The position numbers were made by a program, and so were the translations under genes. Below, piece after piece: positions 17,229 to 25,293 of a stretch of 64,000 nt of DNA. Each line of letters opens with the position of its first letter. Position 1 is the stretch's first letter. The stretch comes from Paenibacillus sp. SZ31 (GTDB lineage Bacteria > Bacillota > Bacilli > Paenibacillales > Paenibacillaceae): positions 434,001 through 498,000 of the forward strand of contig NZ_JABBEA010000001.1 in the NCBI RefSeq assembly GCF_012912005.1, written 5' to 3'. The notes below the pieces were generated by a model. The model saw only the letters and a list, made by a program, of their open reading frames with translations. It did no database searches and was not told where the DNA came from.

Positions 17229-18107
17229 ATGAATATACAAAATCAGCCTCGCACCGCTCTCATCACAGGTTCAACATCAGGAATTGGCCTCGAACTGACA
17301 CGCAGGTTACTGGCTGAAGGATGGCAAGTGATCGGTCTCAACCGTTCCACTTTCCCGTCCGACGATACTGAAATTCAGAACGCCTTACGTTCGGGCCAGC
17401 TCCGTTTGGTTCAGGCTAACCTGACCAACTACGACAGTTTGAGAATGGCACTGAATCAGATTAAATCCGATACCGATTCGATTGATGTTTTGTTTAACAA
17501 TGCCGGAGGCAGTGCTGCCGAACTTCGGTTTTCTGACCAGGAGCATGAAATGCACTTTGAACTTCAGACTGTTGTCCCATACATCATCTACATGGAAGTA
17601 GTTGAGCTATTACTCAAAGGGAAGATGAAAACAGTCGTCAATACTTCCACCACCGCGTTTAATATGGTCAAACAATTTGATCTGAACATCCTAGAACGTC
17701 CAGCTGAATTCAAAAAACTGTTTGGTCCCTATGCCACTTCGAAGCTCGGCCTATCTCTATGGACACGCGAGGTTGCCAAGTCTGCCAAAGCGGATGGCAT
17801 ACACCTGCTAAGCGTAGACCCCGGAGGAAATAATACGCTAAGGGGCAACAAAACATCCGGCCTGCCCTTCTACATCAAACCCGTCATGAAATGGTTCTTT
17901 CCTCATCCAAGTCATGGCGCTTCATTGCTCTACAATGCGGCCTTATATCCAACCAGACACGAATCCGGTGCGTTCCTGGTTAAAAATAAAGCGAAAGCAC
18001 TTCGTTTCACAGAGCAAGGTCCTGCCGTTCTACATCGAGTAAATGAGATCTATGAGCAGCGTTTTCGTACAACGCAGTCTGGAAAGGCCACAATCACTCC
18101 ATCTTAA
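17229..18107 (+). CDS. Short-chain dehydrogenase/reductase (MerR target)
   Basis: 292-residue NAD(P)-dependent SDR. Cofactor motif TGSTSGIG, structural NNAGG, catalytic Ser in VVNTSTTAF and YxxxK in YATSKLGLS. The C-terminal half from about 215 is longer than in classical SDRs and resembles retinol dehydrogenase/WWOX-like 'extended' members. Substrate unknown; control by the divergent MerR protein suggests a role in removing a reactive carbonyl (inference). GGAGG 5 nt before ATG. Confidence 0.9.
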   Translation: MNIQNQPRTALITGSTSGIGLELTRRLLAEGWQVIGLNRSTFPSDDTEIQNALRSGQLRLVQANLTNYDSLRMALNQIKSDTDSIDVLFNNAGGSAAELRFSDQEHEMHFELQTVVPYIIYMEVVELLLKGKMKTVVNTSTTAFNMVKQFDLNILERPAEFKKLFGPYATSKLGLSLWTREVAKSAKADGIHLLSVDPGGNNTLRGNKTSGLPFYIKPVMKWFFPHPSHGASLLYNAALYPTRHESGAFLVKNKAKALRFTEQGPAVLHRVNEIYEQRFRTTQSGKATITPS

Positions 18108-18136
18108 CCATGATGGCCCGCAAGCAGTAAACATAA

Positions 18137-18165
18137 CAAAAAACACGCCATAGCGGCGTGTTTTT
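18137..18165. terminator. Bidirectional intrinsic terminator
   Basis: AAAACACGCC-ATAGC-GGCGTGTTTTT, between convergent SDR and gntP-type genes. The same ACACGCC/GGCGTGT stem recurs at 51414 and 56227. Confidence 0.93.
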
Positions 18166-18196
18166 AGGTTTATGGGCTTTATGGTTTTTTTCCTTG

Positions 18197-19555
18197 TTAG
18201 ATAAAGACACTTAACAATAACACCATGCCGAAGGCGGCGAATCCCAGAATGGTCTCCATGACCGTCCATGTCTTCAGTGTCTGCGGCACAGACAGATTCA
18301 AATACTCTTTGACAATCCAGAACCCTGAATCATTCACATGGGACAGGATAATCGAACCCGCTCCCGTTGCGAGCACCAGCAACTCCGGACTTACCCCCGG
18401 CATCGTCATGGCGATTGGAGCCACAATACCCGCCGCTGTTGTCATCGCCACCGTAGCTGAACCTACCGCCGCACGAATCAAGCCAGCAATGACAAAGGCA
18501 AGTACGAGTGGCGACAGATGCGCACTTTGAGCAAACCCTGCGATCGCATCACCTACACCACTGGCAGTCAGAATACGGTTGAATCCTCCGCCTGCACCGA
18601 TCAGCAAGATGATCGAAGCTACTGGACCCAGACAATCATTCGTATATTTCAATATCTGCTGTTTGCTGAAACCACGTGCATATCCAAAAGAATAGAAGGC
18701 AAAGAGCAGAGCCAGCAACAGCGCAATAATCGGACTACCAATGAAATCAACGACCTGACGGAATCCGTTTGTCTCTGGTAGAATCAGATCCACAATCGTA
18801 GCGAGCAACATCAGAATCACCGGAAGCAAGATCGTAAAGAGGGTGATGCCGAAACCAGGCAGTTCCCGATCTTTGGTCTCGGTGAACTGTTCCATCAACT
18901 CACTTGAAGTCTCGACTTTGATTCGCTTGGAAATCCATGTTCCATAGAGCGGACCTGCAATCACTGCGGCTGGAAGGGATACAATCAGAGCCAGGAATAT
19001 CGTTTTACCAACATCAGCATTGAAGATTCCTACAGCGAGCATCGCCGCCGGATGAGGCGGGATCAGACTATGCACCACAGCAAGACCTGCGACAAGTGAT
19101 AGTCCGATTTTGATCAGCGACGTCCCTGTATGCTTCGCAATAACAAATACCAGCGGGAAGAGTAGCACGATCCCAACCTGGATAAATACCGGAATACCAC
19201 AGATCAGCGCAACAACCATCATCGCCCAGTGTACGTTCTTCTCACCGAAGACACGAACGAGTGTCTGGGCTATTCGTTCAGCCCCACCAGACTCGGCCAT
19301 GAGTTTCCCGAGCATCGTTCCAAGTCCCAGAACAATCGCGATAAATCCGAGAACGCTTGCAACACCTTCCTGATAGGATTTCACGATATCTGTGAACGGC
19401 ATACCCGAAATCAATCCCATAAAGATAGCGCCCACGATCAGGGCAACAAACGGGTTCATTTTAAATTTGGCAATCAACAGAATCAATCCAAGAATGGATA
19501 TCAGTGCGTAGAGCAGCAGACTTGCATCATGACTAAGACCGAATACGGAATACAT
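18197..19555 (-). CDS. GntP family acid-sugar:proton symporter
   Basis: 452-residue membrane permease of the gluconate:H+ symporter family, with about 12-14 hydrophobic segments. FKMNPFVALIVGAIFMGLISGMPFTDIV, GIPVFIQVGIVLLFPLVFVIAKHTG and HSLIPPHPAAMLAVG are diagnostic. Real start is the ATG at 19555 after GGGGGAGG. Last gene of an operon with a GarR-like dehydrogenase and a four-carbon acid-sugar kinase, so the substrate is probably a C3-C4 sugar acid (glycerate, erythronate or threonate) rather than gluconate; that is from context. Confidence 0.92.
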   Translation of the reverse strand: MYSVFGLSHDASLLLYALISILGLILLIAKFKMNPFVALIVGAIFMGLISGMPFTDIVKSYQEGVASVLGFIAIVLGLGTMLGKLMAESGGAERIAQTLVRVFGEKNVHWAMMVVALICGIPVFIQVGIVLLFPLVFVIAKHTGTSLIKIGLSLVAGLAVVHSLIPPHPAAMLAVGIFNADVGKTIFLALIVSLPAAVIAGPLYGTWISKRIKVETSSELMEQFTETKDRELPGFGITLFTILLPVILMLLATIVDLILPETNGFRQVVDFIGSPIIALLLALLFAFYSFGYARGFSKQQILKYTNDCLGPVASIILLIGAGGGFNRILTASGVGDAIAGFAQSAHLSPLVLAFVIAGLIRAAVGSATVAMTTAAGIVAPIAMTMPGVSPELLVLATGAGSIILSHVNDSGFWIVKEYLNLSVPQTLKTWTVMETILGFAAFGMVLLLSVFI

Positions 19556-19646
19556 CCGAATAGCCTCCCCCAAGTTGTTATGTTGTGTCAGTACGCGGTA
19601 TTACTCTGGTCCAAACGACCAGAACCCGCGCGCCTTCGTAATAAGC

Positions 19647-21071
19647 TTAAGCTTCGATCTTTTCAACTGTTTCCAGAAGGGCTTTTTCCCCGCCAACATT
19701 CCCCGGAAACACGATATAAGGGATACCACTGAATTTGGCTTCTTCCCCTGTCAACCATACCGGAATGCCCGCAGCCACTTGACCGAGCACCCTTGCTTTA
19801 CGTATGGCCAGACCTTTTGTTGCCACATCACTGGATGTAATGCCACCTTTGGCAATAATGAACTTCGGTACGACTTCAAGGGATTGTACAATCTCGACCA
19901 AAGCTGACGATACCGTCTGACTGATCTTGAAATTGCCCTCATGTCCTTCTACGGTGATGAGCTTACGGCTGCTGTATACAACAACATTGTTCCCCTCCGC
20001 AAGCTGTCTGTTCGCTTCACCAATCACACGTCGAATTTCCTCCGTATATCCATCCGGCGTTAATACACGCTCCACATCGATCTCGAGACTTATGATGCCC
20101 GGAAACGTAAGCAGTTGTTCCAGTTGACGAGTCGTCTTCTGCACATAGGAACCAACAACAACGATTCCGCCATGTTGTTCCTGTCCGCTTGCGATCAGCT
20201 GTTCTTTCGGCAGAAATGCCTGATCCGAGATGCCTGCATACGATTTGACAAAGGAGGCCGCCGTCCGGAAAATAAAAGCTTTCCCCTCATCCTCTGCTTG
20301 CAGCAAAGCCAGAGAAAGTACATCCATGTCTGCATAAGAGAGCGCATTCACGATAATCGGTACATTGCCTTCGGCTTTTAGTAAAATCGCTTTGACCTCA
20401 TCGACTCCTTGACGGATCTCCTCCAGTGAAATGGTAAGGCAGCGACTAGCCTGAATACGGCCTGAAGTCTTCTCCTCGACCCAGGATGGCAGATCTCCAT
20501 GCTCATACCCGAATACTTTATCCTTGGCGAATTCCGTCTCATGAACTGGAATCAACTGTTCACCCTCGACCATATAATGCGTGTTGCCTATCGTAACTCG
20601 TCCCGCCTCGAAAAAGGCTGGAATAATCAGTTGTCCGTCATATGCACGTCCGCTGACACACGCCACTTCTTCGGCTAGTACATCCGTCTCGAGCGGATAA
20701 TAACCACGTAGCATGGAGTCACTACGACTCACAAAGGTGAAACTCGTTCCGTCCTCTGCTGCAACCTCTTGCACATTGCGGGCAATCTCCCGATTAATAC
20801 GTTCCGCTGTATTCGCATCCAACCCTCGTGTATTGGTCAAAATATAGAACAACGATTCAGAGGACCGAAACGCCTCCTGTAACAGTGGCTTGTCCCACTG
20901 CGTCAACACATCAATATCATGAACTGTCTGCACGCCAGTTGGGTCATCATCCAGCACGATAATTTTACGAGCCCTCGCATCCTGCAACCGTTTAATTTGT
21001 CCTCGCAATCCTTCAGAAGAGTTGTCCGTCCGAAGAGCTGCGGGAATATCCGATAACGTCTGATAGGTCAT
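19647..21071 (-). CDS. Four-carbon acid sugar kinase family (DUF1537, OtnK/DtnK-like)
   Basis: 474-residue two-domain kinase. The N-terminal substrate domain has IIVLDDDPTGVQTVHDIDVLTQW and FVSRSDSMLRGYYPLETD (Arg and Asp contacts). The C-terminal ATP domain has FIIAKGGITSSDVATKGL and GIPYIVFPGNVGG. Known members phosphorylate 3-oxo-tetronates, D-threonate or D-erythronate at the 4-OH. ATG 21071 follows GGAG at 4 nt; the extra upstream codons lack an RBS. It is the middle gene of the operon (55 bp after the dehydrogenase, 91 bp before the permease). The aldolase and isomerase (otnC/otnI) or pdxA2 usually found beside it are absent from this window. Confidence 0.88.
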   Translation of the reverse strand: MTYQTLSDIPAALRTDNSSEGLRGQIKRLQDARARKIIVLDDDPTGVQTVHDIDVLTQWDKPLLQEAFRSSESLFYILTNTRGLDANTAERINREIARNVQEVAAEDGTSFTFVSRSDSMLRGYYPLETDVLAEEVACVSGRAYDGQLIIPAFFEAGRVTIGNTHYMVEGEQLIPVHETEFAKDKVFGYEHGDLPSWVEEKTSGRIQASRCLTISLEEIRQGVDEVKAILLKAEGNVPIIVNALSYADMDVLSLALLQAEDEGKAFIFRTAASFVKSYAGISDQAFLPKEQLIASGQEQHGGIVVVGSYVQKTTRQLEQLLTFPGIISLEIDVERVLTPDGYTEEIRRVIGEANRQLAEGNNVVVYSSRKLITVEGHEGNFKISQTVSSALVEIVQSLEVVPKFIIAKGGITSSDVATKGLAIRKARVLGQVAAGIPVWLTGEEAKFSGIPYIVFPGNVGGEKALLETVEKIEA

Positions 21072-21126
21072 GTCTCTCCACCTCATATCTATATCTATTC
21101 AAATTCTTTTTTCTTTTTTTAATTTT

Positions 21127-22023
21127 TTATTGGACCCGATTCACTTCTACACCTGCGAGTTTCTCAAAATACTGAACGATTCCGCCATGGTCATCTGCGG
21201 CTTTCCCATCAATCTTCAGTGCATGGAAGATCTCCAGCAACTGACTGCTGAGCGGTAAAGGAACTCCGATATCATGTGCCGTTTCCAACACATTAGTCAT
21301 GTCTTTGAGGTTAATATCAATCCGTCCCCCTGCGACAAAGTTACGATCCAGAATGAGTGGCACTTTTGCATCCAGCACCGCACTTCCAGCGAGCCCGCTG
21401 CGGATCGCCTGATACATCTTCTCTACATCAATGCCAGCCTTGGCTGCAAATACAAGCGCTTCGGACATGGCGGCAATATTCAGGTTCACGATAATCTGAT
21501 TCGCCAGCTTGGCTGTTGCACCTGAGCCATTATCCCCCACTCGCGTTACATCCTGTCCGACCACTTGCAGAACCTCTTTCACAGATTCAAAAATCATTTC
21601 ATTGCCACCCACCATGATAGCGAGTGTACCATCTATAGCTTTGGGTTCACCGCCACTTACGGGCGCATCCAGCATATACAAGCCTGATTTGGATACAAGT
21701 TGAGCCAGCTCTTTGGAAACGACCGGCGAGATCGAGCTCATATCGATAATGATACTTCCCGTATTCGCTCCTGCCAGCACACCTTGTTCGCCCGTTATAA
21801 CGGTTCGGACATGTTCTGAATTGGGCAGCATCGTAAAGATGACATCACTATGCTCAGCCACCTCTTTCGGTGATGCTGCTCCTCGCGCTCCCAGATCAGC
21901 CAATGACATCACAGCCGTTTGATTAATATCGTATACGCTTACATCATATCCCGCCCGGATCAGGTTCAATGACATAGGACGTCCCATAATACCGAGTCCA
22001 ATAAATCCAATTCGTTTCTTCAT
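21127..22023 (-). CDS. 2-Hydroxy-3-oxopropionate reductase / L-threonate dehydrogenase (GarR/LtnD-like)
   Basis: 298-residue beta-hydroxyacid dehydrogenase. NAD(P) motif RIGFIGLGIMGRPMSLNL, substrate motif MLDAPVSGGEPKAIDGTLAIMVGG, catalytic Lys in GATAKLANQI, and RIDINLKDMTN near the C-terminus. It resembles E. coli GarR (tartronate semialdehyde reductase) closely along its length. The same fold serves LtnD, which oxidises L-threonate before an OtnK-type kinase. With a DUF1537 kinase next door, the LtnD role is attractive; from sequence alone I cannot separate the two. First gene of the operon. Confidence 0.88.
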   Translation of the reverse strand: MKKRIGFIGLGIMGRPMSLNLIRAGYDVSVYDINQTAVMSLADLGARGAASPKEVAEHSDVIFTMLPNSEHVRTVITGEQGVLAGANTGSIIIDMSSISPVVSKELAQLVSKSGLYMLDAPVSGGEPKAIDGTLAIMVGGNEMIFESVKEVLQVVGQDVTRVGDNGSGATAKLANQIIVNLNIAAMSEALVFAAKAGIDVEKMYQAIRSGLAGSAVLDAKVPLILDRNFVAGGRIDINLKDMTNVLETAHDIGVPLPLSSQLLEIFHALKIDGKAADDHGGIVQYFEKLAGVEVNRVQ

Positions 22024-22117
22024 CTTGCAATCCCTCCAGCCTAAATTCTTCGCTTTTCACTCATGTAATCGTTATCATTGCTGTTCACATTGCTTAATGT
22101 ACACAACATTTTAATTT

Positions 22118-22127
22118 TTGTATACAA
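22118..22127. promoter_or_regulatory. Candidate GntR operator
   Basis: Palindrome TTGTATACAA in the 200-bp AT-rich gap between divergent garR-like and gntR genes. Degenerate relatives lie at 22098 (TGTACACAA) and 22140 (TGTATCCAA). FadR-subfamily GntR proteins commonly bind short dyads of this type. Confidence 0.55.
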
Positions 22128-22223
22128 TTTTATTGTTTATGTATCCAAATATTTAAATTCGGTTTTTTATCCGGTTGTTTATTGGCTTCATTTTCGCTAA
22201 AGTAAAGATAGAGGTGAAATACA

Positions 22224-22844
22224 ATGCAACCAAGTACGGACAAGTCCCGTCCAGCCTATCAGCAAGCCTATGAAGTGCTGCGGGACATGATTTTGCAAGG
22301 CACCCTTTCTCCGGGAACCAAACTTGTGGAAGAGAAGCTGGCGACCGATCTGAATGTCAGCCGGACCCCGATCCGAGAATCCATCCGCCGCCTGGAACAG
22401 GAAGGATTAGTCGTGAACAAACGGGTCGTCAAGCTAACCGAGACCGATCTAAGAAATACGTTTGAATTACGGAAGTTACTGGAGGGACATGCGGCTCAAT
22501 CTGCTGCTGCCTTCTTATCCGCTCAGGAAGTAGCGGCTCTTGAGCATTGCGTTCAAGTGGGACATACCGGAAGCAAAGAAGAGATTATGGAAGCCAATAA
22601 AGAGTTTCACGAAATCATCATGCGCGCGAGTAATAATGCATTGATGATTGATCTGTTCGATAAAATGCAATCCGTCATTTATCTATTCCGTCAGACGGTT
22701 GTGTATTATCAGCGCCCCTTCCTCATTGAAGAGCATCATCAGATTTGCGAAGCGATCAAGGCACATGACGGTACTACTGCTGAACGATTGATGAAGGAAC
22801 ACCTTCAATCGGACTTGGAATTCTGCCTTCATCTGATTCGATAG
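22224..22844 (+). CDS. GntR family regulator, FadR/FCD subfamily
   Basis: 206-residue repressor. Winged helix residues 12-75 (QAYEVLRDMILQGTLSPGTKLVEEKLATDLNVSRTPIRESIRRLEQEGLV), then an all-helical FCD ligand domain with metal-binding candidates in EANKEFHEIIMRAS and EEHHQICEAIKAHD. FCD regulators usually sense carboxylic acids. Divergent from the acid-sugar operon and probably its regulator. Confidence 0.93.
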   Translation: MQPSTDKSRPAYQQAYEVLRDMILQGTLSPGTKLVEEKLATDLNVSRTPIRESIRRLEQEGLVVNKRVVKLTETDLRNTFELRKLLEGHAAQSAAAFLSAQEVAALEHCVQVGHTGSKEEIMEANKEFHEIIMRASNNALMIDLFDKMQSVIYLFRQTVVYYQRPFLIEEHHQICEAIKAHDGTTAERLMKEHLQSDLEFCLHLIR

Positions 22845-22880
22845 CCGGAATCATGAATTGTTCGACTTTCTCACATACGT

Positions 22881-22915
22881 AAAAAGACGTGACCGCATGC
22901 GGTCACGTCTTTTTT
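22881..22915 (+). terminator. Intrinsic terminator after gntR-type gene
   Basis: Near-perfect dyad AAAAAGACGTGACCGC/GCGGTCACGTCTTTTTT with T tract. Confidence 0.94.
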
Positions 22916-23015
22916 GTCGTTTGTCCTTCATATTATCCAGGCCCTGATTCATAGGTGTAAACATAACGATACAATGTCGCGTGTGACATGCTACTGAATC
23001 TGGAGGGATCACTCA

Positions 23016-24179
23016 ATGAGCAAAGGACAGCAAACCAACGAAAAACCTTTCATCATCCCGCAACCTATTCGCAGTGATGGCGCTGGAGGACCTGATCTGG
23101 GCCCCAGAGACGTCATGAGAGATATACAAAACCCTGATATGCTGGTGCCTCCAGCTACGGATAACGGGTTATTGCCCAATCTGAGAATGTCTTTTTCTGA
23201 TACCCATATGCAATTGAACCATGGCGGATGGTCACGTGAAATCACCGTACGGGATCTCCCTGTTGCCACTACACTGGCTGGTGTGAACATGAGTCTGACG
23301 CCTGGTGGTGTACGGGAACTGCACTGGCATCAGCAATCCGAATGGGCCTATATGATCTGGGGAACGGCAAGAATCACCTCGGTAGATCAGAACGGACGTA
23401 ATTTTATTGCCGATGTCGGGCCTGGGGATCTCTGGTTTTTCCCTAAAGGTCTGCCCCATTCCATTCAAGGACTGGAGGATGGTTGTGAATTTCTGCTCGT
23501 GTTTGATGACGGGTCCTTCTCCGATCTGAATACGTTATCCATATCCGATTGGTTTGCCCATACACCACCAGAGGTATTGTCTGTTAATTTTGGCGTGCCC
23601 GAATCCGCTTTTCAGTCGATGCCGAAGGAACAGGTCTATATTTTCCAAGATACCGTTCCGGGTTCCATTGAGAGCCAGGAAGTTCAGTCTCCATACGGCA
23701 CCGTTCCTCTCACATTCAAACATCGATTGTTAGCCCAGGAACCGCTGATCACACCCGGCGGAAGCGTGCGGATTGTAGACTCCACTAACTTCCCCATTTC
23801 GACTACTGTTGCGGCAGCACTCGTTGAGATCCGACCTGGCGCCATGCGCGAACTGCACTGGCATCCCAATGCGGATGAATGGCAATACTATCTGACAGGA
23901 CAGGGAAGAATGACCGTCTTCGGAGGCAATGGTATTGCTCGTACCTTTGATTATCGGGCTGGAGATGTCGGATATGTTCCCGTCGCAATGGGACACTATA
24001 TACAGAATACTGGTACAGATACCTTATGGTTTTTGGAGATATTCCGAAGTGATCGCTTTGAGGATGTGTCACTGAATCAGTGGATGGCGTTAACCCCACG
24101 GGATCTGGTCCGCGACAATCTGAATGCACCGCCTGAGTTGCTCGATGCCTTGCGTAAAGTAAAATGGCCTGTCGTTTAA
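23016..24179 (+). CDS. Oxalate decarboxylase-type bicupin
   Basis: 387-residue two-cupin manganese protein of the OxdC/OxdD family, which turns oxalate to formate and CO2. Site 1 Mn ligands: His103, His105, Glu109, His148 ([14 protein letters not shown]), with the substrate Arg100. Site 2: His281, His283, Glu288, His327 ([17 protein letters not shown]). The lid loop over site 1, SENST in B. subtilis OxdC with the proton-donor Glu162, here reads SDLNT (169-173), with Asp in place of Glu, so decarboxylase activity may be altered. No signal peptide, so cytoplasmic or spore-associated like OxdD. GGAGGG before ATG. Single-gene unit. Confidence 0.9.
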   Translation: MSKGQQTNEKPFIIPQPIRSDGAGGPDLGPRDVMRDIQNPDMLVPPATDNGLLPNLRMSFSDTHMQLNHGGWSREITVRDLPVATTLAGVNMSLTPGGVRELHWHQQSEWAYMIWGTARITSVDQNGRNFIADVGPGDLWFFPKGLPHSIQGLEDGCEFLLVFDDGSFSDLNTLSISDWFAHTPPEVLSVNFGVPESAFQSMPKEQVYIFQDTVPGSIESQEVQSPYGTVPLTFKHRLLAQEPLITPGGSVRIVDSTNFPISTTVAAALVEIRPGAMRELHWHPNADEWQYYLTGQGRMTVFGGNGIARTFDYRAGDVGYVPVAMGHYIQNTGTDTLWFLEIFRSDRFEDVSLNQWMALTPRDLVRDNLNAPPELLDALRKVKWPVV

Positions 24180-24192
24180 TTCAGTATATAAG

Positions 24193-24246
24193 AAAATAAA
24201 ACAAGCAGATCTACCTATTCAAGGTATTCTGCTTGTTTTATTTTTA
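24193..24246. terminator. Bidirectional intrinsic terminator
   Basis: AAAACAAGCAGA...TCTGCTTGTTTT with inner TACC/GGTA; flanked by A- and T-runs, between convergent cupin and methyltransferase genes. Confidence 0.9.
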
Positions 24247-24305
24247 TTGGTATACAACCTTTTACTCATGCATAACTGCTTTGCTAAACAGTTTGTCTTG
24301 CCTTA

Positions 24306-25094
24306 TCAGATATGCGTAGGTTTAATCGCCTGAATATACACACTTTCTCCTTGGAAGCTGACGAGCTTCCCGTGTTCTGTCACTTCAAAGTTAAAAAATT
24401 TTCGGATGATGGAAGGTGCACTCAACATGCTTGCTTCAAGTTCCTCCCTCTCCTGCTCGGGCAGTGCTGCACGGTTACACCACTCTTCAAACTTAAAGCG
24501 TTTCTGGAAGGAAAGCATCGTTTCCGTTCGGAATCCGGCATACTCCAGCATGTGAATCCACTCCGTCTTGCGCCATGCCCGAACATGGCTTGCATCTCGG
24601 CACTTCTCCACTTCATTGTAAAACTGGTCATTTTCGTCGCGTTCAGGTGCCACGTTGTCAATCAACAACAACCTGCCACCAGGCTTCATGACTCGTAGTG
24701 CCTCATTGATAAACGAAGAAACGTCCGGAAAATGGTGAGCAGCGATTCGGCAGGTCACAAGGTCAAAGACATCATCATCGAATGGTAGCTTCTCTGCATC
24801 TCCGGCAACAAAATCTACATTATCGCGTCCATTCCCCTGGATAAATTGTTCAGCCACCTGTAGCATTTCCTCCGTTAGATCGAGGGCTGTCACCCGCTGA
24901 ACAAGTGGAGCCAATGCATTAGCGACATGCCCTCCTCCAGTGGCGATATCCAGCACGTTCATATCCGGAGTGGCTTGAGATGAAGCCACGAGCAACGCGA
25001 GATCCTCACCTTTGGCATGCCCCGAACTCGTCACGTATTTACCTGCATTTTTCGCAAACTGCTTCTGCACCTGACTTTTAATTACATCAGACAT
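24306..25094 (-). CDS. Class I SAM-dependent methyltransferase
   Basis: 262-residue UbiE/YcgJ-like methyltransferase. Motif I VLDIATGGGHVANAL, acidic end of strand 2 VTALDLTEEML, motif II DVFDLVTCRIAAHHFPD, post-II MKPGGRLLLIDNVAP. A C-terminal substrate cap from about 160 (RAWRKTEWIHMLEYAGF...) marks a small-molecule enzyme of unknown acceptor. AGGAGG upstream of ATG. Single gene. Confidence 0.9.
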   Translation of the reverse strand: MSDVIKSQVQKQFAKNAGKYVTSSGHAKGEDLALLVASSQATPDMNVLDIATGGGHVANALAPLVQRVTALDLTEEMLQVAEQFIQGNGRDNVDFVAGDAEKLPFDDDVFDLVTCRIAAHHFPDVSSFINEALRVMKPGGRLLLIDNVAPERDENDQFYNEVEKCRDASHVRAWRKTEWIHMLEYAGFRTETMLSFQKRFKFEEWCNRAALPEQEREELEASMLSAPSIIRKFFNFEVTEHGKLVSFQGESVYIQAIKPTHI

Positions 25095-25243
25095 TCCAAT
25101 TCCTCCTGCATAAGTTTCATTAGACGAAACATAGTTTCAAAATATAATTATATTTATTTTACCATAGATGAATGTAAAAGCTAAATAAGCATTTTACACA
25201 AATCCGGAGGCAACTTTCCACTACCTAACCAAAAAGCTGAAAT

Positions 25244-25284
25244 AAAAAACATCCCCCAAGTGAATTTCACCTAGGAGATGTTTC
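25244..25284 (-). terminator. Intrinsic terminator of the fru operon
   Basis: AAACATCTCC...GGGGGATGTTTTTT with inner AGGTGAAATTCACTT helix, T run on the minus strand, 10 bp past the fruA stop. Confidence 0.88.
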
Positions 25285-25293
25285 TTATATTTG

